Source: Mesostigma viride (lineage: Eukaryota; Streptophyta; Mesostigmatophyceae; Mesostigmatales; Mesostigmataceae). From it: a stretch of DNA of 50,000 nt. A program made the translations under genes and the position numbers. Positions 21,735 through 32,100 of the stretch are shown piece after piece. Within the stretch, counting starts at the first letter, position 1; each line of letters begins with the position of its first letter. The stretch is from positions 1,517,795 through 1,567,794 of the forward strand of contig RPFO01000246.1 in the NCBI GenBank assembly GCA_009746045.1, read 5' to 3'. The notes under the pieces are model-generated. The model saw only the letters and a list, made by a program, of their open reading frames with translations, ran no database searches and had not been told where the DNA came from.

Positions 21735-21985
21735 CGATTGCTGCCGAGTCGACGGCCAGCCCGTAAGGGATTCAACGGCGATTTAGACAGCAAGCGGCCA
21801 GTCAGGGATGCCGGCTCGGCGGGGCCAGCCATGGTCCTGTGGTGAGGTACTATCGATAGTAGCGGCCATTACCCCAGTTTTCAACGATCGACACCTACTA
21901 GTGGCGGCCAGAGCTCCGGCTTTCAACGACGCCAGGTGGCGGCCAGTTCCGGGGTTCTCAACGACATTAACGATGGTACGTCACT
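21735..21985. repeat. degenerate tandem repeat, TTCAACGA ... GCGGCCAG
   Basis: The words TTCAACG and CGGCCAG alternate about five times with 35-60 bp spacing (near 21738, 21775, 21877, 21920, 21957). The sequence between them is not conserved. Function unknown. Confidence 0.6.
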
Positions 21986-22420
21986 TAGTTAGATTCAAAG
22001 TCTAGTTGATGAGCTATCACCTGCTGAGGGCTAGCTTGCGCGCTCGCCTTCTCTCCGGGACCGCACGCGTAGGGGGTTTACGTTAAATGTCGTGCTCTCT
22101 ATAGGCGTTTCTATGTCGTTTGTGCCAATGGACGTCGCGGAGACGCCCATCGTTGTTTGACCTGCAACGGGTCTTGGGGTGGATACCGTACGTCTGGCTG
22201 TTGCCAACTATGTTGACGGTGTTTACCTCTGTGAGCCCCGCGGAGGGGAGTAGCGTAATGTGCCCTTGTTCGCGTAGAGCTCGGGCGTCATGTGCTGTGA
22301 TAGACTCTGTCCTTCTTCCTCGTTGCGTTTTGTGGTAAGGTCACTGCACTTAGAGGTATCCCTGGGAACCCCTTTTCTCCTTCTTGCTGCTTGCAAGCTT
22401 CTGCTGGCCTACTATGCAAT

Positions 22421-22666
22421 ATGTCTTTGAAAGGAAACTTAGGAAAGCGAAGAATAAACAAGGGTGGACAATCTGGGTTTCCTTACTATGCAGTGGCCCA
22501 TGACGGGGGTGAGGGTATACCAGCCATATTTTATAGTTGGAAGACGTGTGAAGAACATATCAAAGATAAGATAATGTCTAGGGGCTCTAATGCTAAGTGG
22601 AAGGGGTTTGATAACATAATAGATGCAGATAGGTTTATTAGGGAGCATATGCCGTTGCATGCCTGA
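22421..22666 (+). CDS. small protein with ribonuclease H1 N-terminal (hybrid-binding / caulimovirus VI-type) domain
   Basis: The 81-residue protein starts MSLKGNLGKRRINKGG and contains PYYAVAHDGGEGIPAIFYSW, then KTCEEHI, AKWKGFDNI and DADRFI. The pattern YYAVA-x-G-x-x-G-I-x-x-x-W-x-x-C-x-x-x-(10-15)-x-K-G-F-x-x-x-x-x-A-x-x-F is the hallmark of the small domain at the N-terminus of ribonuclease H1, which binds RNA/DNA hybrids; the same fold occurs in the caulimovirus inclusion-body protein. Residues 17-77 cover the whole domain. No catalytic RNase H domain follows before the stop, so this is a stand-alone domain protein or one exon. In retroelement-rich DNA such domains occur as accessory parts of transposons. 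Start chosen at the first ATG after an in-frame TTG. The region 21986-22420 shows no other coding signal. Confidence 0.7.
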   Translation: MSLKGNLGKRRINKGGQSGFPYYAVAHDGGEGIPAIFYSWKTCEEHIKDKIMSRGSNAKWKGFDNIIDADRFIREHMPLHA

Positions 22667-23001
22667 GGGTCTGCACACCACTCGTGAATGCTCTACTAAG
22701 CCACCCATGCACTCACAGCAAGGGAGACAGCAGTCAGGAGGTGGGGACAGCAGTTACAGTTACATTCTCCCAGCTGACCATTGGAGCCCTCGATCTAGCA
22801 GACAATAGAGGGGATTACTACTAGCTATAGGGAATTAACATAGTACTAGTACCTATATATATTATAAAAATATAATTACTTACAGCAGAGTGAAATCACT
22901 CAAACCAAAGCAAACGCCCAGCTATAAACCTATATACAGAGCCATGTCAAAGCGCTATACGACGATAAGACCAATGGAAACGCCTAACGGGAGGAATTAA
23001 C

Positions 23002-24690
23002 CTAATAGCCCTGCTGCACCGCAAAATCAGCCCGCGTACGGCGGAGCATGATGTCAGCCATGGCCCGAGTCAGCGCCACCGACAAGCGCTGACGCCAATA
23101 TGACGTCCAGGTCCGCGCCGACCATGGGGCCCGCTGGCCCTCCAGGTCCAGCCGGTCCTCCCGGAGCCGACAACACTCCTTGAAGAAGGCGGAGGTCAGG
23201 GGCCCCATGGCCCCAAACTCCTCCAGGACAAAGGGCACCACACGATGGTGCCCGACGTACGTCGCCGTAGGCCAGGAGCTTGGCCCGCTCCGCCCGGTCC
23301 GCCGTGTAACCTGCCGTGAGGGAGGCCCCAGCCACGTGGCTAAGAGCCAAGGGCCGCGCCACCGAAACGTCAATAAGCAGATGCCGGCCACCCCCCTCAA
23401 AGTCCAGCACCACGATGTCAGGCCGGTGGTTGGGGGAATAGAAGGCAGCGCCATCCGCATCCTCGGACCGGATGTTCGCGTGGGGGAAAACCGACCGAAC
23501 CATGGCGAGCACCACCGTCAGGAGGACAGTGTGCAAATACAAATACCAATTCTGATTCTGTTGGCCCCCCATGCAGGCAAGGTAGTGAGTCCCCGTGGGA
23601 TCCAGCGGCTGCCCACAGCTACCACAAGGCCGCCTGGCCGGAACAAGAGGCTGCGGGGCAAATAGCTGGTGCCGGAGCGCCACCGAGTATACTCTATAGT
23701 GGCCGGCTGGGAGCTAAGGCGAATGGGGGGGCCATGGGAAGAGCACGAAGGTACGCCGAGCCCACACTCCGCAAGGAAAGCGAGAACAGCCACGCACGTC
23801 CCTGGGCGTTGAGGTCCGCGAAAAGAGCCATCCAATCAGCCGTGTGCAGAATACCCGCGTAGGTTTTCTGGTGGTTATCGATGACGTGAGCAGGGAATGC
23901 GGCGGGAGATTGAACGGAGGCGACCGAGGGAGTGCCGCGAGGGAGGTGGCGCTGTACCGCCTGAGCGGCACGGACGGGAGAACAGGCCTGCTGGATCTCA
24001 GCATAGGCCTCCTGGATGGCGGTGACGAAGGGCAAAGGGCTGCTGGGGTCCAGGAGGTCAGGCGCTGCCGTTGCCAAAAGGGGCAGGAGCCGGCAGCTTT
24101 CCGCCCACGACTGAGCGACGGAGCCCAAAAATGCTGCTGGGGCCAGCCGGGCGGCACGAGTCAGACCACAGCCACCCATCCGTGCAGGCAGGGAGGCAAT
24201 GCGAATAGCATGTGGCGGGAGGTCGGGGCCCGGGACCAGCTGCGCCAAGGCCGACTGGATGCGTTCGTCGTGGCCCTCGGCGGCCAGCCGGACCTGAGCC
24301 GGAAGAGCACCCCGGAGCCAGTGAACGACGCGAGGGTGAGCGCAAAACCACAGAAGCAGACCCTTGGTCTGCGAATCATGAAGGCGCGCAATCAAGGGCA
24401 GTACCTCAGTGCGTGCCTCGAGGGCGGCCCGCAGAGCATCGATGACAAACTCGGGGTCGCCAACCGGAACGCCGAGGACATGCCAACCCATGGAGGCGCT
24501 CGTCCCGTCCCAAGAGCTGGGGCGGAAAGCCGGAGCAATCACCTTGGGGCGAGTACACCGCGCACTTGGCCAGGGTCAACTGGAGGTTGATGTCGGCCAT
24601 GCACCGCGGTCTGCAGTGCCAGCAGAGCCGCGGTGGTGTCCGGCACAGGGCCCAGGTCGAGGTAGATATCATCCAAGTAGGCCTGGATAT
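23002..24690 (-). pseudogene. retrotransposon RT catalytic C box, thumb, CCHC knuckle and restriction-like endonuclease
   Basis: The segment starts right at the transposon junction with YIQAYLDDIYLDLGPV, the RT motif with catalytic YLDD. Two frame changes follow (near 24603 and 24540), and the long frame 24542-23694 has GWHVLGVPVGDPEFVIDAL, GLLLWFCAHPRVVHWLR and SLPARMGGCGLTRAARLAPA, which resemble the thumb and connector of site-specific non-LTR elements. Next, 23683-23054 carries the knuckle C-GS-C-GQPLDPTGT-H-YLA-C (23573-23626) and RPDIVVLDFEGGGRHLLIDV (near 23363-23425), whose P-D ... D pattern fits the PD-(D/E)XK-like endonuclease. The C-terminus in the last frame is RLSVALTRAMADIMLRRTRA, stop at 23002. 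Frameshifts make it nonfunctional as read. Confidence 0.75.
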
Positions 24691-24874
24691 ACAGGGTCAG
24701 CTCACTTCCTTAGTGATTTCGGCACCTCAATTAGTGACAAAATTCGGTTCATTAGTACGGTTTACCCGAGAAATCTGATCGGATACTGATTAGTGACAAA
24801 TCGTACCCGACCAAATCCGATCCGAAAGCACTAACGACGCGAATAATTAGTACATGCAACTCACTTCATTAGTA

Positions 24875-25291
24875 TGATGGCGAAGTCGTCAGCTCGTGGA
24901 GCTATGGAGACGGCATTTCCCATTCTTGCTGCGAAAACAATCGTTTCACAAAGAAATCTGTGAAAAATCTCGTGCTTATGTGTATAATTGCTACATTTCT
25001 CAGTCTTCATCGCTCCATGCTGAGGTTGGAGTCATGCATATAGCGACCGATTGCGATGATCAAAGAATGCAAAACTGGGCTATCCGGAATCGTGTGAATC
25101 GTGTGCCTACAGCTGCCTACGTGACGCGATCACTTCAAAAAGGCGTCGAATGCGGGATACATCCATGGGCTCCATCGTACAGCATTTTTGGGGCGGACCG
25201 AGGTAGCTGCCGGTGGGAATGCCGTGAGAATACTGCGGAAACGTGCGTAAGTGAAAACTGGATACTGCTTGACCTCCGGAGCATCTGGTGA
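24875..25291 (+). CDS. hypothetical ORF inside the nested transposon
   Basis: Two overlapping plus-strand frames look protein-like. One starts with an ATG-ATG at 24875 (MMAKSSARGAMETAFPILAA, to a stop near 24964). It is reminiscent of the M-A-x-S-A-R-G-A starts at 20926 and 29988. The other is open from 24896 to 25291 and reads SRAYVYNCYISQSSSLHAEV, NWAIRNRVNRVPTAAYVT and GSCRWECRENTAETCVSEN. A single-base shift could join them. No transposase motif (DDE) is recognised. The remainder to 26000 shows no supported gene. Confidence 0.3.
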
Positions 25292-26017
25292 GCCGCAGTT
25301 CTGGTTTAGGGTGATAGGGTGGTTGAAAATGGAGGTCTAGTCAGGGTTTGTTATTGTTTGTTGCGTTTCTTGCTGGAATTTTATTTTCCGGTGCTGTCGG
25401 TGGCCGCTGAAGAAATTCTTTGCGGGACCTAGTATGTGTGCTGTCCTTCCGTCTGGCACTGCTGCCGTGGATTCGACGGCCGCAAACACCTGCATTGATA
25501 AATTGCCGCACCTGACTGCGTCAATGTTATGGATGCTCAGGGTATTATGGCACCTTGAGTGTCATGTTGTCCATACGTCTTGCATATGGCATTCATCTAT
25601 GTAACCTTTTGCCTCTTGCTGTTGGTTGCTTTGCTTTTATGCGCTTTATTTCATTTCCTTGGTGGGATTAGCCTGTGGAAGGCGGCCTCCCTCCTGCATC
25701 CTGTGTCGGCAGACATACTGACAGGCAGGATGAAGTGCAGGCAGAGGGGCAGGCGAACAGTTTATATTTGCACACATGCTTGCCGCTGGTACGCTAGTTT
25801 GCGTGTATCTTTGCATGGTCATGTTTTGGCAGGCCTGGACAGATATGTTCAAATATGGTCGCATGCGTGCATGCACGCATGCATGAATGGGTTTACGCAT
25901 GTTGCCAGCCACATAGGTAGGCACGTGGGAACGCTCGCAAGCTGACGACACTACCAGGTCAGGCTGGTCTGGACCTGGAAGACACACAGGAGGCAGGCAG
26001 CCTTGGATGGTGTGGTG

Positions 26018-26209
26018 GGGAGGGAGGGAGGGAGGGAGGGAGGGAGGGAGGGAGGGAGGGAGGGAGGGAGGGAGGGAGGGAGGGAGGGAGGGAGGGAGGG
26101 AGGGAGGGAGGGAGGGAGGGAGGGAGGGAGGGAGGGAGGGAGGGAGGGAGGGAGGGAGGGAGGGAGGGAGGGAGGGAGGGAGGGAGGGAGGGAGGGAGGA
26201 AGGGAGGGC
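26018..26209. repeat. (GGGA)n microsatellite
   Basis: About 190 bp of GGGA units with one AGGA variant at the end. Confidence 0.95.
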
Positions 26210-26211
26210 AT

Positions 26212-26443
<232 letters not shown>

Positions 26444-26497
26444 GTATGCCTGGGTGGGTGGGCACGTGTTCGGGTGGGTGTGGGTATAATACCTAAT

Positions 26498-26523
26498 ACC
26501 TAATGCACCAATTTGGTGCATTG
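26498..26523. repeat. palindrome between microsatellites
   Basis: AATGCACCAATTTGGTGCATT is a near-perfect palindrome lying between the (CGTG)n and (GGGT)n tracts. Confidence 0.8.
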
Positions 26524-26534
26524 TGTGTGGTTGT

Positions 26535-26682
26535 ATGGGTGGGTGGGTGGGTGGGTGGGTGGGTGGGTGGGTGGGTGGGTGGGTGGGTGGGTGGGTGGGT
26601 GGGTGGGTGGGTGGGTGGGTGGGTGGGTGGGTGGGTGGGTGGGTGGGTGGGTGGGTGGGTGGGTGGGTGGGTGGGTGGGTGG
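26535..26682. repeat. (GGGT)n microsatellite
   Basis: About 148 bp of GGGT units, effectively uninterrupted. Confidence 0.95.
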
Positions 26683-26685
26683 ATA

Positions 26686-26805
26686 AGGTGTGCTATTTAT
26701 TATCATTAGCCAAACACCATTCCTGTTAACAAAATAAGGTGTGCTATTTACTATCATTAGCCAAACACCATTCCTGCCAAACACCATTAGCCAAACACCA
26801 TGCCA
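26686..26805. repeat. tandem duplication, about 53 bp
   Basis: AAGGTGTGCTATTTA, TATCATTAGCCAAACACCAT and TCCTG occur twice in tandem, followed by shorter GCCAAACACCAT copies. Confidence 0.85.
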
Positions 26806-26854
26806 AACTAAGTCAATTTTGAGGACCTAGGTATGGATCCCCACTTTGGTACCA

Positions 26855-27077
26855 TTAATTAATTAATTAATTAGACTCGTGCTCCCGTTGGGGAGTCACG
26901 GAGCATTAACCCCGATGGATGGATGCATGGATGGACGAATTGTCTAGCGCGCTTCCCACATGTTTGCAAACGCGGGCGCTTCCCCACGGGAGGGGGTTCG
27001 TTGTCCTCTATTACCTGGGCCCACTTGGCCTTGTCCATCATCTTGTTCCAAATCACGGAGAGGCCTAGGCCCCCCAT
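26855..27077 (-). pseudogene. LINE 3' fragment with hairpin and (TTAA)n tail
   Basis: On the minus strand the fragment opens with MGGLGLSVIWNKMMDKAKWA, then QVIEDNEPPPVGKRPRL. The G-G-L-G-L-x-x-I-x-x-x-N motif is common after the RT domain of LINE proteins. The 3' end carries TGCTCCGTGACTCCCCAACG then GGAGCACGAG, and finally a (TTAA)n tail at 26855-26873. A second (TTAA)n tract lies just upstream (27076-27091). It is a short 5'-truncated or internally deleted copy. Confidence 0.55.
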
Positions 27078-27098
27078 TAATTAATTAATTAACTCGAG

Positions 27099-27587
27099 TT
27101 AATAGACACGTGACTGCGTCACGTGAGCATAGCCCTCAGTGGGAGCGGAACATGGGATGGAATGGATGGTATAAGCTATCTAGGTCCTAGTTACAGGGGT
27201 GTGGGCACCGCGGCCCGAATCGCTATGAATGCCATACTTGGTCACAGGCCCCCCATGTCCTCTACTAGCTGTTCTTTAAAGGTACCATTGAAGACACCTT
27301 CAAGCCCGTGGGCCGTGATTCATGTCAAACACCATTCTGAAATCCGTTGGACGCATGACTACCGCCGGTTGATAAATAGCTACGTTTAATTTACTAATTG
27401 ATTAACTAGGTAGGTTTAATTAACTAATTGATTAACTATGTAGGTAGATGGTTTTCTCCTTGACAAATCAATTAATACAAGTAATCTGGTTTTCTCTTTG
27501 ATATACAAATAGTGGCAATGGTAACGGCACTGTGGCAATGGTAAATTAATTAATATATGTATAAGGACGCAGTCACGTGTCTATTAA
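27099..27587. mobile_element. MITE with 18-bp terminal inverted repeats and TTAA flanks
   Basis: The element is 27103-27583 (481 bp). The ends are a perfect inverted repeat, TAGACACGTGACTGCGTC, and TTAA lies on both sides (27099-27102 and 27584-27587). TTAA duplication is typical of piggyBac-like elements, but a TA duplication would also fit, and the surrounding (TTAA)n tracts make the exact size of the duplication ambiguous. No coding capacity. Confidence 0.8.
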
Positions 27588-27645
27588 TTAATTAATTAAT
27601 GTATAAGGATGCTGCCGTTGGGAAGACATTGAGCACAGTAAGCAT
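27584..27645 (-). repeat. SINE/LINE 3' end with related hairpin
   Basis: On the minus strand, TCTTCCCAACGGCAGCATCC is followed by TTATAC and an ATTAATTAATTAAT tail. The CAAC loop and flanking stem positions match the hairpin of the other TTAA-tailed repeats in the window. 5' extent unknown. Confidence 0.5.
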
Positions 27646-28289
27646 CGTGCTTTGTATCCCTATCTTACGCCGTTACACAAAGAGAATAAGGGGCAGGGGG
27701 ACGCCTTGTGTGGGAATGGATAACAATGTCACACTTTGATCATCACTGGGACAAATTAATTAACTAATAAATTGATTATCACGCAGACTAAGTCATGCGG
27801 GTACCAATAAAGGAACCTTCATTCATTGGGACATATATCAATCATTGGGACATATATCAAGACATATATTGGGTTGTCTCCTTGATATATTGGGCCATAT
27901 ATGTGTGTTACCTTGGTCTTAGCATGTGCAGCCCATGTCAATTAAATTGCTTGATTCCCTTTCACAGCATAATACAAGGGGAGTGCACAACATTCGGCCA
28001 TGCAGGCACCAGCTCATGTATTTTGTCTCCAGGGTGCGTAATTCTGAATGACGTATGTTGGTGAATAAGACATGCACCTCCGTTTGAAAGTCAAATCCTT
28101 ACAAACCCGTCAAGTCCTACATGAAGGACAGTCTCATGTTGAGGGGGGGGGGGGAGCGTAAGAGACCACCAAATGCGTGCAGGAGCTTGAAAAGGGGTTT
28201 TACGCGTACACGACCCAAGACTTGAGGTATTTATCCTTCGTCTGATTGACCAGGACTGTGATTTCCCCGTCATAAAACCTGCACATGCA
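27646..28289. other. no gene seen
   Basis: AT-rich with a short tandem of CATTGGGACATATATCAA (27829-27860) and a G-tract at 28142. No coding evidence. Confidence 0.4.
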
Positions 28290-28640
28290 GTTGCACGGAG
28301 GTTTTAGCTAGTATTCAACCACACTAACACATCTTTATCCATCCAAGCCATGTGAAAACTGGCCAAACCACATGCTACCATCCTCTGCACATATGGTACC
28401 TCCTATGTTAAAGGTTTGACGCCATTCTGACAAGAACTGCTTAAGTTACCACCATTCCAAGACGGCCACCCACGAAGACGGTACAAGGAGGTTTTAGTAA
28501 CCATTTAGCCACACTAGCACCTCCTTCATCAAAGACATCTGCAAACTGACCAAAGCACATATAGTTAGTTCTTGCATGCTGACAACAACGCATGCTCAAG
28601 GTTGGGGGTCATTGTGACAAGAGCTGCTCAGGTTGATGGG
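28290..28640. repeat. direct duplication, about 190 bp
   Basis: GGAGGTTTTAG, CCACACTA.CAC, AAACTG.CCAAA.CACAT and TGACAAGA.CTGCT occur in the same order twice, starting near 28297 and 28488. Confidence 0.6.
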
Positions 28641-29471
28641 CTTCATATGTGACCACCTGACAAGGCGCTAAGGACCACTAAGTAAGCAGGTAAGCACAAT
28701 GACACTTCATATGCCATCCAACATGCACCAAAACCATGCTGAATATCAAGGAGACACCAAAACCATGCTGAATATGTTTAGAAAGTACAATGGGGTGGCC
28801 ACGCACCTCATACGCCTTCACCACCCTCGAGCGTGGCCAGCCTTGTATCTATGTGCATAGCAATAATGATGGTAGCACTAACATGCCTAACCAGCATTTT
28901 CTATGTTTCTCCCATGTTAGAGTGTAAGGTTGATGCCAACCAAGCACATCAACACTATAACACTTCCTAAACTGCCCTAACCGGCATGGGCAACAAGCAG
29001 GACTATGGAGGGCAAGGAACCAAGTAGGATCATGGTATGCATAGCTTGCATGCAGCCAACCATGTCAACCATGGTTGGCTCAGCACATCGTAGTCTTGTC
29101 ACATCATCATAACAAGGGAAAGCTCAAATAAACTATTAGTGGCAGCTATCTACATGGAGTCACACAAATGCAATATCTCCATATTATCATCACCATAACA
29201 ATTCCATTCCTGCACTATAAAATGCAACGAAACCATTGGCGGCCCTTCAGCGCATGAGCGCTGTGATGCCGCTGCGAAGAGAGGGTGCGTCACTCTCACA
29301 CAACAAGAAGCGTCCATACACACAACATCCTTGCCAGAACACGTTTCATGAAATGCCTTAAACCTTCCCGAGAAGCTATAGGCTGCGACTGAAGCGGCCC
29401 TGACCATAAAATCAACGAAAACAATCTAAAGCTGCCAGGTATTCGACAACACAACGGCAAGCCACGGCGAG

Positions 29472-29760
29472 CTAGCTGGCGGAAACTGCCCAAAAAGAAC
29501 GCAAAAACCTTCGAACGATGAGCTCATAGAAGAAAGCACTGATAGCAGATAACATTCGCGACAAATCTGTACCTTGCCCTCGGAAATCCCTCGCCCAGGC
29601 GCGCAACAACAGGCGTTCTTCCATGGACAGGTCAGACACGCACTGTGCAGGCCTGAACAATTGCTTACCGATAATGGCCAAAAATGTGGCAAAAAGCACC
29701 CGCTCGGTTAAGAATTCGATGCTGCCGATATTAATGCCTGCTTCACGGTCAGAACAACCA
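29472..29760 (-). CDS. unrecognised two-exon gene fragment, paralog B
   Basis: The upstream block (29669 to about 29760) reads AGINIGSIEFLTERVLFATF and LAII before a donor (GTAAGC at 29663-29668). The second block (29472-29624) is MEERLLLRAWARDFRGQGTD, LSRMLSAISAFFYELIVRRF and LRSFWAVSAS-stop. Paralog A at 20410-20732 has the same two-block layout, donor position and block length. The fold is probably helical; function unknown. It lies within the 24692-30486 transposon and could be one of its genes, whereas paralog A lies outside and is truncated. Confidence 0.4.
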
Positions 29761-30099
29761 CCAAAACCGCGATTTTACTGCCGCTATCATGAATTCTATT
29801 TCATTCCGCGCGACCAAAAAATTCAGATTACCCCCCATGCCGATGGCATATAAAAACATCAGCGATATTGTAAACCAGCTGATTTCCGCCACAAACCAAC
29901 ATCATAAAATCATCGTCTTTAACATTCGAGTAAATATTGTGCATTTCGCTTGCCCTATTGTGGTAATTTCGCCTGAACGCAGTCGCCATGGCCACTTCCG
30001 CTAGGGGTGCGCGCACCGTGCACCCACTTTTCAGAGTAGGGACGGCACCTCGGACGGCGAATTTTTCGGCGCCAAGAAATTCGGGCATGTCCTGTCCCC

Positions 30100-30486
30100 T
30101 TAAAAGGACTCGCTCGCGGTGGCCATCGCTGCACGCAGCACGAAAGGACGCATGTAGGCTAGCGACGCTGGAGTTCGCTTCGTTAGTGCCAGAAATCGCT
30201 TCGTTAGTGCCAGAATCGCTTCTTTAGTGTGAATTCGCTTCATTAGTACAATGAATTCGGCTCGTTAGTCTGACATCATTCAATGTGCTAATCATGCGAA
30301 TCGTTAGTACGTTACTTCCACTAATGACTCGGGTCTGACTGAAGTCAACGAAGTCGAAACCCCCCAAATTCGGCAGATTAGTACGAGTATCCGATCGGAC
30401 CCGGGATCGCAATCTCGAATCGTTAGTGAAATCGAATCACTAATCTACCGAATTAGTGAAATCACTAAGGAAGTGAGCTGACCCTG
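30100..30486. repeat. subterminal repeat zone of the nested transposon, right end
   Basis: TCGCTTCGTTAGTGCCAGAA, CGCTTCATTAGTAC, TCGTTAGTACG and ATTAGTGAAATCACTAA recur at 15-35 bp spacing in both orientations up to the terminal inverted repeat. A shorter zone of the same words lies at 24710-24880. Such zones often bind transposase. Confidence 0.7.
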
Positions 30487-30488
30487 TA

Positions 30489-32100
30489 GCGACCGCCGGG
30501 TGGGCAGCATGGACCGCTTGGAGGCAACCCTGGAGGGGGGCGGCAAAGTACAGGGGTCCCAGGGGGTCCCCTTGCTGGGTGCCCGACCGCGACAGCAGGC
30601 CGCCGCGAGTGCATGCCGTCCTCCATGATGTGAACCAGTTGGCCGGGCTGGCCGTAGCACACGGCTGTCCAAGCGTACAAGTCCTCGAAGGACTCCATGA
30701 CTGCCGCAAACATGCTGGCGCGGGACAAACTGTTGAACGCGTTGTGGCAGTCGACCTTGACGACAGCGTGGGTGGGGTGGGCCTCGAGGTAGGCCTGCAC
30801 CGAATGGATGAGGATATCCGCCCCGCCTGGAGTCGTCACCCCCAGCTGGGCCGCCACCGATCGAGGTCTCACCCGCTGCGAGGGGCGGGCAGAAAAAGGC
30901 ACGGAGCTCGGGCGCCTTTTGGCGGCAGATCACTTTGCCCACGAGCTTGCGGAGCACCTCACCGCAGGCGATCGGGCGCACCTTGCCCTCGGGGGGGGGC
31001 AAGACACCCTTGAGCAGAGCGAGGAGGCGAGCGCCCGCTAACCACTCGCGCGCAGCGGGAGGAACGCGACCAGCCGTCAGGTCAACGAGGGTGTCAAAGA
31101 GAATGTCCTCGCCCCCATGCCCCACCAGGACCTCCAAGTGCGCTTAGCGCCAGCCCGACGGCCCGGTAGAGGAAGCCCGCGGGATCGACCGCACGCATCA
31201 CCTCCAGGAAGGAGTCGCGGTCCAGCCGGAGGGGGGCCGGCAGGGGGTCCGGCACGGGCAGCTGGAATCCGGGCTCCGCAGGGTGAAGAGCCTCCAAGGC
31301 CGCCAGGGTAGCCGCATTGGCGGGGGCCAGCTTGCATGGCCATTTCCAAGCGGCCGCTTGGAAATGGCCCGGGTCATGGCCCGGCTGAGCTGCCCCTCGC
31401 GGACGAGGCGGATGACGTCGGCGGCCACCCGCTCGAAGGAGACCTCCCCCGACAGCCGGGCCGTGCGCGGGGGCGGCACGCCAAACAGCCCCTCCCAGTC
31501 CGGCCCCTGCAGAAAGCGGCGGCAACGGGCAATAACCGCACCCTGGAGGCCGCGCATACCATGCACGCCCGAGAGGGGTGAGGAGCAGGCGGGGGGTCAC
31601 CATGCATGTGCAGTTTAAAGCCCAGCGGGTCGTCCGGAGCGGCGTGCATGCGCCGGAGAGAAACGATGGCACATTGCGCGAAAAGGCTACGCGCGCGGTG
31701 GGGGAGGTCGGTCAGGGTAGACGTCGGGTTGATGGCGCATGCATCCCAGGGAACCGTGTCAAGCCGACGCCAACTGGCCGAGTAGTCGGGCGGCGGGGGC
31801 TGGGAGCCGGTGGGAGCCGAGGCGGGAGGGGGGGAGGGGGCCGGGACGGCTGGCCGGTTGAGGGGCCGTTGAGCAACACAGGCGCGCGCGTGCTGAGAGC
31901 GCCCGTGAATGGAGTACACCCGCTGGCAGTGAGCTTCCGGGCACCGGTAACAGCTCATGGCCTGCAGATCCGCCGCGCCGAGATCGGGGTGCACAGCGCG
32001 AAGGTGCTGGCAGAGGAGGTTACGGTTGTGGAACACACCAGCACACGGGGACCCCGTGGGAAGCAGCACGGCACACCGGTGAAGGCCGTCGGCGGGCGCT
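30489..32100 (-). pseudogene. retrotransposon C2H2 fingers and reverse transcriptase N-terminal half
   Basis: The 5' part (about 31890-32090) encodes FHNRNLLCQHLRAVH and CYRCPEAHCQRVYSIHGRSQ then HARAC, C2H2-like fingers that precede RT in R2- and NeSL-type elements. After a linker, RLLALLKGV and KVRPIACGEVLRKLVGKV mark the first RT boxes (30960-31060), KVDCHNAFNSLSRA (near 30735-30765) carries the first catalytic aspartate, and GTQQGDPLGPLYF (near 30540-30580) is the box before the YLDD motif. The boxes fall in three different frames, so several single-base shifts exist. The segment ends exactly at the nested transposon. Confidence 0.75.

Noticed and set aside
23844-24590. 248-residue plus-strand frame opposite the RT thumb region
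   Set aside because: Antisense shadow of a GC-rich gene; the minus strand has the RT-family motifs.
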